A DNA stretch of 25,047 nucleotides from JAJRRH01 sp047638815. GTDB taxonomy: Bacteria > Bacteroidota > Bacteroidia > Flavobacteriales_D > JABDKJ01. Each line of letters begins with the position of its first letter. The first letter of the stretch is position 1. Below the pieces are notes generated by a model. The model was not told the origin of the DNA and ran no database searches. It saw nothing but the letters and a program-made list of their open reading frames with translations. The stretch covers positions 1-25,047 of the forward strand of contig JBLIMR010000042.1 of assembly GCA_047638815.1 (NCBI GenBank), given 5' to 3'. Positions 15,261-23,141 of the stretch are shown here, one piece after another. A program made the position numbers and the translations under genes.

Positions 15261-17927
15261 TTAGTTTAGATAATTTTCTTGGAAGAACTTCATGTATTCT
15301 GCTACGTCTTTGGACTTAAACAATTGCGCAAAATTCTTAGAAGTAATGATACAAGATTCAAAACCTTTCTCATTTATTTCTTTAAGTACAGACTCATTTA
15401 CTTTAGCCGACTCATAATAATTCATGGCCGTTTCCTTCTTTTTAAAAGTACGAATTAAAATCAACTTTGTCTCTTTTGTCAGAAAACTGCTTGTCACCTT
15501 TAACCCTTCAGAATCAAAGGCCGCTTTATTATAATCAGAGAATTTGTACTTGAGTTCATTAGTGTCGTATGCTCCTTCAGGCACAATCATAGCGTAATAG
15601 TGGCTGCCAGTAATTTTTTTGCTGAAATCAGCTTTTGGCAAATCTGGCTTTTTCTCTTCCTTTTTCTTGTCTTTATCATCCAGTCCTGCAAGGAGATTAT
15701 CATTCTTTGGCTTTGTATGGGCTGTTTCACCCAAAAGGCCTAATAGTCTTGCAGCTTCATCCCCTTCTTCAGTCCCTGGAAACTTTGACACTACTTCTTG
15801 GAGTGCGATCACGTAGTTATCTCTATCTTTTTTCTGAGCGATTACAAAAGCCTTCAGCAAGTGATACTTCGCCAATAATTTATTACTTGGGTCGTTATTA
15901 ATCACATCCAAACAAGCGACCAAAACTTCATTATAATTCTTCCTTCTAAATTGTCTAAAAGTGTTTTTGTAATTCTCTAGTACCTCCTCCGCTCTTTTGT
16001 TCTTATCACTTTGAAATTCTGGATCTGATAGAATTGATGCGAACTCAGTACTAGAGTGTTCATCGGTGATTAGGGTCTTGTAGTATGCAGATGTACTACG
16101 AAAGTCTGGTGCCAAGTAGTTTTTATCTTCCTCCTTTTTTAAATATAGTATGTACAACTGGTAATATACCGTAGGAATAATCTCCTCATCGGGATATCTC
16201 AGGCTCATTTCTTCAAAACTTTCGATCGCGTTGTCATGGTCCTCAAACTTCTCTTTATAGATACGACCAATATGGTACATTGAGTCAGAGATCTTTTTAT
16301 TGGCAATCACTTTTTCTTCATCTTCAAAAGGCAATCTCTCCTTCAGTTCATCAAATGTTGGAATTTTATCCGCATCATCAATTTCTTCAGCCAAATCTCC
16401 ATCTTCCTCGTCTAAATCAGGTGCCGATGATGACTTGTCTTTACGTTTCCAATTATCCTCCCACCTTCTACTTCCAAATTTTCTCTTAAATTCCGCAAAA
16501 CCTGAACTTTTTGTATTGGGATTATAGAAATACCATGCTCCGGATCCTCCACCTCCACCTCTATTATTTCCAGTACCATTTCTTTGGTTATCGATCCCCT
16601 CAAGTCTTCTAGCTTGTTCATTTTGTTTTTGCTCCCGCTCTAATCTTCTCTTCTCAGCCCGCTCCTCTGATTTTTGTTTGATATAATCTCGTAATACTTT
16701 ATTCAATTCTTTTTCCGGCAAGTCCGCCAACATCAATAAACTATCTTGATTTTGTACTACAAGCAGATGTCCAACCAATTCACTCAAATTTACTTTAGTA
16801 TTTCTAATGACTTCGTAATCTGGATAATCTGTTGGCAAATACGTAATGGTAGAATCATAGAAACCACTGGCCTTCATGTAGTCTCGTTGTTCAAAATAAA
16901 TTTCTGACAGGGATAAAAAGGATTTCCCTTTTTGTCTATCATTATTCACACTTACTTCTGTAGACTTTATGAGATATGCGATGCCGTCATCATTTTTTTT
17001 ATCTGCAAACTCAATCTGAGCCAAGGCAAAATAGATCTGATCTTTGAACTCGGCATATTTCTTCTCTTTGAGGAGTTTATTAAGAACTCCCCTAACTTCC
17101 CTACCATCTGCTCTTGCATCAAATGCCAATGCCTGATTGATCTTAGCATAGAATTCCATTTCATAATCTGGTCGAAGCGTCAGAACTTTTGCGAAATTCT
17201 GAATGGATTTATTACTCTTGCCCATATGATCATAAATCTGAGCCAGTATGAAGGTTAATCTTGTTTTACGTTTCTTATTCTTGACTAGAACAATGGCTTT
17301 TTCCAACTCATCTACTGCAAACTCATAATTTCCTTGCTTCAAGTAGTGCTCAGCGTATACTTGTCTGAACCATTGCTCGAAGTGTTTCGGAAAATCTTTT
17401 ATATCCTCTTCTAGTTTTTCTAGTATCGATCCAGCTTTAATGTAGTTCTTCTCCTCATTATTCATAATTGCCATCCAAAGGTTGGCATCAAATCTTATTT
17501 CTTCCTTACGATACTGCTTCTCAACATATTTGAAGATTTCTTCCGCTTTCACGAAGTTCTTTTTGTACAAAAAAGCCTTCCCCATTAGCAGATAAGTGTC
17601 ATCAATCCAAGAATTGTATTCTTTTTTCTTTATGTAAATGGAGTGTCTATCTATCGCACGACTGCATTTTTCAATGGCAGTCTCCATATTTGGATAAACA
17701 GATTCAGCACCATAAATATACAATGGCAAGATATTTTCCCAATCCTCATCGTTACTTTCCCATAAAGCTTTGTCCGCCAAGCGCATTTCTTCCCTAGCAT
17801 TAAAGAACCCGTTGTAGTGGGTGGTTGTGCGGTGAAAGGTCCTGCTTAGAAAAGTATTTTTCTTGTTACTACACGAAGTAACGAACAACACAATGAACAG
17901 AAAAGCAATAATTTTTCTCAAAATCAA
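15261..17927 (-). CDS. porW: PorW/SprE: TPR lipoprotein of the type IX secretion system
   Basis: 888 residues. A lipoprotein signal peptide ends in LFVTSC with the lipidated cysteine at residue 19. Residues about 30-400 contain tetratricopeptide-like helix pairs (YLLMGKAFLYKKNFVKAEEIFKYVEK, YLKQGNYEFAVDELEKAI, ILAQIYDHMGKSNKSIQNFAKVL). A charged coiled segment (about 410-445), a glycine-rich linker (449-463) before AWYFYNP, and an acidic patch (about 504-520) follow. Further TPR-like helices come next, then a C-terminal domain beginning near HYYAMIVPEG. This arrangement is that of SprE/PorW, required for T9SS secretion and gliding in Flavobacterium and Porphyromonas. No in-frame ATG is available: a TAA lies three codons upstream of TTG 17927. 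TTG 17927 or TTG 17921 starts the protein; the latter gives MRKIIAFLF, a more typical signal peptide. Confidence 0.9.
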   Translation of the reverse strand: MILRKIIAFLFIVLFVTSCSNKKNTFLSRTFHRTTTHYNGFFNAREEMRLADKALWESNDEDWENILPLYIYGAESVYPNMETAIEKCSRAIDRHSIYIKKKEYNSWIDDTYLLMGKAFLYKKNFVKAEEIFKYVEKQYRKEEIRFDANLWMAIMNNEEKNYIKAGSILEKLEEDIKDFPKHFEQWFRQVYAEHYLKQGNYEFAVDELEKAIVLVKNKKRKTRLTFILAQIYDHMGKSNKSIQNFAKVLTLRPDYEMEFYAKINQALAFDARADGREVRGVLNKLLKEKKYAEFKDQIYFALAQIEFADKKNDDGIAYLIKSTEVSVNNDRQKGKSFLSLSEIYFEQRDYMKASGFYDSTITYLPTDYPDYEVIRNTKVNLSELVGHLLVVQNQDSLLMLADLPEKELNKVLRDYIKQKSEERAEKRRLEREQKQNEQARRLEGIDNQRNGTGNNRGGGGGSGAWYFYNPNTKSSGFAEFKRKFGSRRWEDNWKRKDKSSSAPDLDEEDGDLAEEIDDADKIPTFDELKERLPFEDEEKVIANKKISDSMYHIGRIYKEKFEDHDNAIESFEEMSLRYPDEEIIPTVYYQLYILYLKKEEDKNYLAPDFRSTSAYYKTLITDEHSSTEFASILSDPEFQSDKNKRAEEVLENYKNTFRQFRRKNYNEVLVACLDVINNDPSNKLLAKYHLLKAFVIAQKKDRDNYVIALQEVVSKFPGTEEGDEAARLLGLLGETAHTKPKNDNLLAGLDDKDKKKEEKKPDLPKADFSKKITGSHYYAMIVPEGAYDTNELKYKFSDYNKAAFDSEGLKVTSSFLTKETKLILIRTFKKKETAMNYYESAKVNESVLKEINEKGFESCIITSKNFAQLFKSKDVAEYMKFFQENYLN

Positions 17928-17968
17928 ATTATATTAGGAAGCCACAATTAATATGTAACTTCAATCAG

Positions 17969-17990
17969 GCAAAAATATTTTAATTTTTGC
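17969..17990 (-). promoter_or_regulatory. candidate -7 promoter element of porW operon with overlapping inverted repeat
   Basis: On the minus strand 17977-17970 reads TATTTTTG, a perfect match to the Bacteroidota -7 consensus TAnnTTTG, about 43 bp before the porW start. No clear -33 TTTG is found at the usual distance. An 8-bp perfect inverted repeat, gcaaaaat at 17969-17976 and atttttgc at 17983-17990, overlaps the element and could be an operator. This gap of 165 bp is shared with the divergent M23 gene. Confidence 0.4.
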
Positions 17991-18092
17991 AATAAATTAC
18001 CTGTTTATCAAGTTTTTTCAGATATAGGTCTCACACATAATTCTAAAAGCAAATGAAATTTTAGTTTTCTTTGTGTTTAATAGCTGCTATGA

Positions 18093-18962
18093 ATGGGTAA
18101 ATTCAAATCATATTTTGGGAAGTTAAAGGATAAATATCGCCTTCTCATTATCAATGAATCAAGTTTCGAGGAGAAATTTGCTTTCAGGTTATCTCGAATG
18201 AATGTCATCATGCTCGGGGCTACATTTTCTGTGTTTCTGGCTTTTCTTATTCTTTTGGCAATCATATACACCCCCTTGAAGACCATGATTCCTGGATATT
18301 CTGATGCGGAAACAAGAAAGAACATGCGTGTAGCTGCAGAATCTTCAAAAGAAATCGAAGGCAAATTAAATACAAATGAGGCCTATCTTTTCAATCTTAA
18401 GAAAGTGCTTAGCGGTGAAATTGATGTTGACAGCTTAGAGGTAATTCAAGAACAGGCAATGTCATATGATAATTTGGATTATTCCATTTCATCCGAAGAT
18501 TCTCTTTTACGAAAAGAAATCGAAGACAGTGAAAAATACAGTCTGGATTTGGATAAGTCATCACAACCTGGAGCAAATCGAGATCTTAGTGATTTAAATT
18601 TTTTCTGTCCATTGAGAGGTGATGTTTCGAGTGAATATCAGCTAGGCGTCAATCATTTAGGGGTAGACATTGTCGCTCCTGCAAAGGAAACCATCAAATC
18701 TATATTGGACGGAGTGGTAATTCTATCCACCTGGTCTTCAGATGAAGGCCATATTATTGCTATACAACATAACAATGAAGTGGTGTCAATCTACAAACAC
18801 AACTCTGTGCTTTTGAAAAAAATTGGTGATGTTGTAAAAGTTGGAGAATCCATAGCCATAATTGGCAACAGTGGTGAATTGACAGATGGTCCACATTTGC
18901 ATTTTGAGCTATGGCATGACGGCATAGCCTTGAATCCATCTGATTATATTCTTTTCAACTAG
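18093..18962 (+). CDS. membrane-anchored M23 (LytM-type) metallopeptidase
   Basis: 289 residues. A basic cytoplasmic N-terminus (1-36) is followed by one TM (about 37-60). A periplasmic linker of about 100 residues follows, then an M23 domain (about 170-289). All metal and catalytic positions are present: H188 and D192 (NHLGVD), H236 (YKHNS), and H268/H270 (GPHLHFE). It is therefore expected to be an active endopeptidase on peptidoglycan cross-bridges and not a degenerate LytM activator. The gene is divergent from the porW-bactofilin operon and 4 bp from the GH3 gene. M23 peptidases often work with bactofilins in cell-shape control, so a functional link is plausible but inferred. An out-of-frame ATG overlaps just upstream (18089). 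Confidence 0.92.
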   Translation: MGKFKSYFGKLKDKYRLLIINESSFEEKFAFRLSRMNVIMLGATFSVFLAFLILLAIIYTPLKTMIPGYSDAETRKNMRVAAESSKEIEGKLNTNEAYLFNLKKVLSGEIDVDSLEVIQEQAMSYDNLDYSISSEDSLLRKEIEDSEKYSLDLDKSSQPGANRDLSDLNFFCPLRGDVSSEYQLGVNHLGVDIVAPAKETIKSILDGVVILSTWSSDEGHIIAIQHNNEVVSIYKHNSVLLKKIGDVVKVGESIAIIGNSGELTDGPHLHFELWHDGIALNPSDYILFN

Positions 18963-18966
18963 TTCT

Positions 18967-20457
18967 ATGGATTTAAAAGAATCTCTTAGTATTCCTTACG
19001 CTAAATTACTGATCAAGAAGAGGGCTACTTGGCTAAAAGATCCTGTAAAAACTCAAAAAAAGGTTCTTCAAAGGCTCATCAAAAAAGCACAAAACACAAG
19101 CTTCGGCAAAGACCATGACTTTCTCAAAATTATTGATTATGAGTCATTTAAAGCGAGGGTTCCTGTTCGTGAATATGAAGAATTAAGAAAGTATATCGAT
19201 GATATGACTTCAGGCAAAGAAGATGTATTGTGGCCAGGGAAACCAATGTATTTATCAAAAACTTCGGGAACTACTTCGGGGGCGAAATACATTCCCATTA
19301 CAAAAGAATCGATGCCCTTTCATATCAAGTCGGCTAAAATGGCCCTACTGTCCTATATTGCGGAAAGTCGATCAAGTGATTTTGTTGGGGGTAAAATGAT
19401 TTTCTTACAAGGAAGTCCGACTCTCGATGAAAAGAATGGATTATCTGTTGGGCGACTTTCAGGTATTGTGGCTCATCATGTCCCGAAATACTTGCAAAAA
19501 AACCGAATGCCTTCATTTGAGACAAACACGATTGAAGATTGGGAGGCGAAAGTTGAAAAAATCGTTGAAGAAACATGCAATGAAGATTTGCGTCTGATTA
19601 GTGGAATTCCTTCTTGGGTACAAATGTATTTTGAAAGGCTGCTGATTCATACTGGAAAGAAGACTGTTTTGGAAGTCTTCCCTAATTTCTCGCTTTTTGT
19701 GTATGGCGGAGTGAATTACGAACCATATCGCAGTAAGTTTGAAAAACTAATAGGAAAATCGATTCCTAGCATTGAGTTATATCCTGCCTCTGAGGGATTT
19801 ATCGCTTATCAAGACTCGCAAAAGGAAGCTGGCATGCTCCTGGAGTTGAATTCACAGATTTTCTATGAATTTATTAGAACAGATGAGTTCCATGACAAGA
19901 ATCCCAAGCGAATTTCAATTGCAGATGTAGAATTGGGGGTAAATTATGTCATCATTCTGAATACGTCAGCAGGATTATGGGGTTATAATATAGGTGACAC
20001 GGTGAAATTTGTTAATCTAACACCCCATCGAATTATAGTCTCCGGTCGAATAAAACATTTCACCTCAGCCATGGGCGAGCACGTTATTGCTGAAGAAGTG
20101 GAGAAAGCCATGAAAAAAGCCAATGATACTTTCGATTTTTCAGTTTCAGAATTTCATGTTGCACCACAGCTATCTCCAAAAGACGGACTGCCATATCATG
20201 AGTGGCTCATTGAATTTGATGAGATGCCGCAAGACATCAAGGCCGTAACTTCAAAAATTGATGCCGAAATGTGTCGGCAAAATCCATATTACAAAGATCT
20301 TATCGAAGGTAAACTTTTAAGAGAGTTGATAATTACTTCCTTGCCAAAGGGCAGTTTCAATAAGTATATGGAAAGTCAAGGGAAATTGGGCGGACAGAAT
20401 AAAGTCCCAAGATTGGCTAATGATCGCAAGGTGGCTGGGTATTTCAGTAATCAGTAA
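18967..20457 (+). CDS. GH3 auxin-responsive-promoter family protein (acyl-adenylating enzyme)
   Basis: 496 residues. The three adenylate-forming motifs are visible: TSGTTSG at 99-105 (ATP phosphate loop), ELYPASEGFIA (the YxxSE motif, about residue 271) and GYNIGDTVKF (YxxGD). Plant GH3 enzymes adenylate hormones such as indole-3-acetate or jasmonate and conjugate them to amino acids. Bacterial members share the fold, but their substrates are largely unknown. The gene follows the M23 peptidase by 4 bp, so the two are probably cotranscribed. The last two codons and stop (CAG TAA) lie inside the 7-bp-periodic array at 20445-20500, suggesting that the array has changed the C-terminus. Confidence 0.9.
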   Translation: MDLKESLSIPYAKLLIKKRATWLKDPVKTQKKVLQRLIKKAQNTSFGKDHDFLKIIDYESFKARVPVREYEELRKYIDDMTSGKEDVLWPGKPMYLSKTSGTTSGAKYIPITKESMPFHIKSAKMALLSYIAESRSSDFVGGKMIFLQGSPTLDEKNGLSVGRLSGIVAHHVPKYLQKNRMPSFETNTIEDWEAKVEKIVEETCNEDLRLISGIPSWVQMYFERLLIHTGKKTVLEVFPNFSLFVYGGVNYEPYRSKFEKLIGKSIPSIELYPASEGFIAYQDSQKEAGMLLELNSQIFYEFIRTDEFHDKNPKRISIADVELGVNYVIILNTSAGLWGYNIGDTVKFVNLTPHRIIVSGRIKHFTSAMGEHVIAEEVEKAMKKANDTFDFSVSEFHVAPQLSPKDGLPYHEWLIEFDEMPQDIKAVTSKIDAEMCRQNPYYKDLIEGKLLRELIITSLPKGSFNKYMESQGKLGGQNKVPRLANDRKVAGYFSNQ

Positions 20458-20500
20458 TCAGTATTCAGTGGTCAAGGGTCAAGGGTCAGTTTTAGGTTTA
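20445..20500 (+). repeat. degenerate 7-bp-period array overlapping the 3' end of the GH3 gene
   Basis: Consecutive heptads read cagtaat, cagtaat, cagtatt, cagtggt, caagggt, caagggt, cagtttt, aggttta. The first two lie in the last codons and stop of the GH3 gene. The unit differs from those at 5278-5385 and 2045-2121, but the 7-bp period is the same. Confidence 0.75.
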
Positions 20501-20550
20501 GGTTAAAAGTTTGTGTGACTACATTTATTGAGTGAAGGAAATTATAAGAC

Positions 20551-20583
20551 AAAAAAAATCCGATTCAAATAAATGAATCGGAT
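20551..20583 (-). terminator. intrinsic terminator of the 46-codon gene
   Basis: Perfect 10-bp stem atccgattca (20558-20567) / tgaatcggat (20574-20583), loop aataaa. On the minus strand it is followed directly by a run of eight T (20558-20551), a textbook Rho-independent terminator 24 bp after the stop of the small gene. Confidence 0.88.
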
Positions 20584-20606
20584 CTAATATGTTTTTAGAG
20601 TTCTTA

Positions 20607-20747
20607 TCATACACGTGCTTTGATTAGTTGCATTTTCAAAGTTTCTACTTCACTTAACTTGTTCACGTATTCACCTAGTTTACCTTCTTGCATTAAGGTA
20701 ATAGCTGTCTTCTTTGCTTTCTTATACTTCTTTATTAAATCTAACAT
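20607..20747 (-). CDS. small basic protein, 46 residues, unknown function
   Basis: The frame starts at ATG 20747 and reads MLDLIKKYKKAKKTAITLMQ, then EGKLGEYVNKLSEVETLKMQLIKARV, and ends at TGA 20607. It is helical, lysine-rich, and lacks a signal peptide or TM. The organisation LxLxKKYKxAKKxAxxLMxxGxxxxYxxxLxExxxLKxQL resembles small uncharacterised Bacteroidota proteins (recalled pattern, not searched). Independent support comes from the perfect terminator 24 bp downstream and an isolated position with its own upstream gap. There is no strong Shine-Dalgarno. Function is unknown; a nucleic-acid or ribosome partner would fit the charge but is speculation. Confidence 0.75.
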   Translation of the reverse strand: MLDLIKKYKKAKKTAITLMQEGKLGEYVNKLSEVETLKMQLIKARV

Positions 20748-21186
20748 AGTAATTTGTTTTAATTGTTAATTCTATAACGTGGAATTATCCAATTTCGTGC
20801 CAAAGTTTTATAGTGTTGATAATTAGCATGTTATCGCTTGTTTTGATTTTTTAGTGAAATGTATTTATCTGGAAAAGGTTGATTCTCTAAATTTTGTGGC
20901 TATTTAGATTGATTATGCTGTTGATTAGATTTGGTCTGGCGGTGGGATGTTCGCTCAATTAAGTACTTATTTGTATAGAGTGCACTTAGCATGACCTGAT
21001 ATTTTCTTGTTTGGGTCATTATTCAATAAGTGATTCGACATATCATTTAAACATTGATCAAATGGAATAGAAGCCATTTTCCCAGACAATCTGTGAAGCT
21101 TAGCCTAGAATTATAGACGCTTAAGCTCCCCATTACTCATCTATAATTATTATATTTGAGTTCCAACAAACCATAATCTGAAATTT
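20748..21186. other. 439-bp gap with no gene found
   Basis: Stop codons are frequent in all frames and no convincing ORF is present. It holds the upstream region of the 46-codon gene (toward 20748) and the promoter region of the T9SS cargo gene (21151-21158). A weak inverted repeat (atgacc 20991-20996, ggtcat 21014-21019) is seen but has a long loop. No RNA gene is recognised. Confidence 0.6.
21151..21158 (+). promoter_or_regulatory. candidate -7 promoter element of the T9SS cargo gene
   Basis: TATATTTG is a perfect match to the Bacteroidota consensus TAnnTTTG, 28 bp before the ATG at 21187. A convincing -33 TTTG at 19-21 bp upstream is not seen, so support is partial. Confidence 0.45.
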
Positions 21187-23061
21187 ATGAAGCGATTTTC
21201 TATCCCATGCATATTAACATTTGGTCTATTACTGTGTTGCATCTGCTCGAGCGGACATGCCGTAGACATCAATCACACCAAGAAATCCAGCGAAATAAGC
21301 CACATGGTGGCAGTGAACCAAGAGTGGAATAAATATCCAGAAGCTGTGACATCAATTCATTTGAATTTCGATTCAGATATAGATCGGATTGCCAAACATT
21401 TGCATCTAGTGATAGATCATCTCAAGGAAAATACACTTTTAACGTATGATGAAAATCAATTGGAAAAGAGATTTCAACTATTAGCTGAATTAGAGAAATA
21501 TGCAAGCGATAAAAAATTTCCTATCAACACTGGGCATAAATCTAGACAGCCATACTTTATTGATGATTATGGTACTCATTGTGCTGTTGGTTTCTTGATT
21601 GCGGAATCTGGCAATGAAGATCTGGCTCAAAAGATTTCAAAAGAACACAACTACGATTACATTAAAGATATTAAAACGGAAGAGCTTTTTACTTGGGCGA
21701 ATGAACATGGTTTTACTTTGGATGAATTGAAATGGATTCAGCCAGAATATCCAGCGGCCACAGTCATAGAATCTGTTGGAAATGGCACAGATGGAGCAAT
21801 TAACAACTTTTGTTATCAAGATGGTCTCGGTTTAATTTTTTCAGGTTCGTTTAATACCGTTAATAGTCTACCTTGTATTAATATCGGTCTATATACAGAA
21901 GATCAATTATCCTGCTTGGGTCAGGGATTAATAGGTGTAATCAATGATATCCACATTATCGATTCATTAGGAACACTTGTTACTGCTGGATTGGTAACAA
22001 ACAATAATTCTTCTTATCCAGCCGCAATATTTCAAGATAATTCCTGGGAGTATTTGCAAATTCCTGAAAGAATAGGTGCTACCGGCCACGTCTTATATAA
22101 AGGAGGAAGTATTTCAGATGGAACTAACGAGAATCAATATTCGTATATCATTGTCATCAGTCACCCTTCATTAAACGGAACCCAAGAAGTATGGAGGTAT
22201 TTTGATAATGATGGTTGGATACAAATGGCTAGTTTAACTGGTGTGGTAAAAGATATCGCACACATGCCGGAAGATATTGCATTTGTTGGTAATTTTAATT
22301 CCATTACCAATGCATATACTAATGAGACAATTTATACGAATAACGTGGCTCTTAATAATATTTTTACGAATTCCTGGAGCACAATTGATGGCACCTTGAA
22401 TGACACCGTTTACACAGCCCTTACGGTCGCAAATTCTACTTTTTTTACTGGGACTTGCAATTCCTATTTTAGTGACAACAACACATGTATTTCAAGATAT
22501 TACAATAACAACCTGCAAACGGTGGTTATTAATAATACCAATGATTACGGTTGGATCAATAAATTAGCGCATCAAGATGGCACTACAGAATTAATTTTAG
22601 GAGGGAAATTTCATTTAAACCTTGGTTCGGACTATGGCTTTAATCTAGGTAAATACAACTATTTTTTCGATGGAGGTCAGATGCTCGCTGCACCAAACGA
22701 TGAAGTTAAAGATTTAGCATTCATAAACGATCAACTTTATTTGGGAGGTCATTTTACTGGTAATTGGTACACAGAAAATTTAAAACATCTCGCTAGAGTA
22801 TTCAATCCAGTTGGAATCGGTGAATCAAACCTCCGCAACGAAAATACTATTTACCCAAACCCATTCAATGATCACATAATTCTTGACTCTGACATCAATA
22901 ACTTCGAATACGAAATCTACTCCATGACAGGTCAAATGGTAAAAGAAGGATTTGCAGATGGCAAGAATATCAATGGACTGGATAACCTTGTAACTGGGCT
23001 GTACACACTACACGTGTTCACTAACAGCAAAACCTTCAATCACAAAATCATTAAAGAGTAA
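21187..23061 (+). CDS. secreted T9SS substrate with type A C-terminal sorting domain and propeller-like body
   Basis: 624 residues. A Sec signal peptide covers residues 1-25 (KRF, hydrophobic core, cut near SGHA). Residues about 118-188 form a compact domain with RQPYFIDDYGTHCAVGFLIAESG, then DIKTEELFTWANEHGFTLDELKWIQPEYP. This pattern recurs at the N-terminus of many secreted Bacteroidota and myxobacterial proteins of unknown role. Residues about 195-545 contain imperfect repeats of the type VKDLAFINDQLYLGGHFTG, suggesting a beta-propeller. Residues 556-624 (YPNPFNDHIIL, MTGQMVKEG, LVTGLYTLHVFT, KIIKE) are a T9SS type A sorting domain, so the protein should cross the outer membrane through T9SS and be attached or released. 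No catalytic motif is recognised. Confidence 0.9.
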   Translation: MKRFSIPCILTFGLLLCCICSSGHAVDINHTKKSSEISHMVAVNQEWNKYPEAVTSIHLNFDSDIDRIAKHLHLVIDHLKENTLLTYDENQLEKRFQLLAELEKYASDKKFPINTGHKSRQPYFIDDYGTHCAVGFLIAESGNEDLAQKISKEHNYDYIKDIKTEELFTWANEHGFTLDELKWIQPEYPAATVIESVGNGTDGAINNFCYQDGLGLIFSGSFNTVNSLPCINIGLYTEDQLSCLGQGLIGVINDIHIIDSLGTLVTAGLVTNNNSSYPAAIFQDNSWEYLQIPERIGATGHVLYKGGSISDGTNENQYSYIIVISHPSLNGTQEVWRYFDNDGWIQMASLTGVVKDIAHMPEDIAFVGNFNSITNAYTNETIYTNNVALNNIFTNSWSTIDGTLNDTVYTALTVANSTFFTGTCNSYFSDNNTCISRYYNNNLQTVVINNTNDYGWINKLAHQDGTTELILGGKFHLNLGSDYGFNLGKYNYFFDGGQMLAAPNDEVKDLAFINDQLYLGGHFTGNWYTENLKHLARVFNPVGIGESNLRNENTIYPNPFNDHIILDSDINNFEYEIYSMTGQMVKEGFADGKNINGLDNLVTGLYTLHVFTNSKTFNHKIIKE

Positions 23062-23141
23062 TTCTTCTGTAAAATCACATGTTGATTGGGCCAATTATTT
23101 ACGGCTATTGTCTACTTAATTTTTCAGACCTTTGGCTTTGA

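Noticed and set aside
20991..21019. Inverted repeat atgacc/ggtcat as an operator or terminator
   Set aside because: Only 6 bp arms with a 17-bp loop and no T-run; expected by chance in AT-rich DNA.
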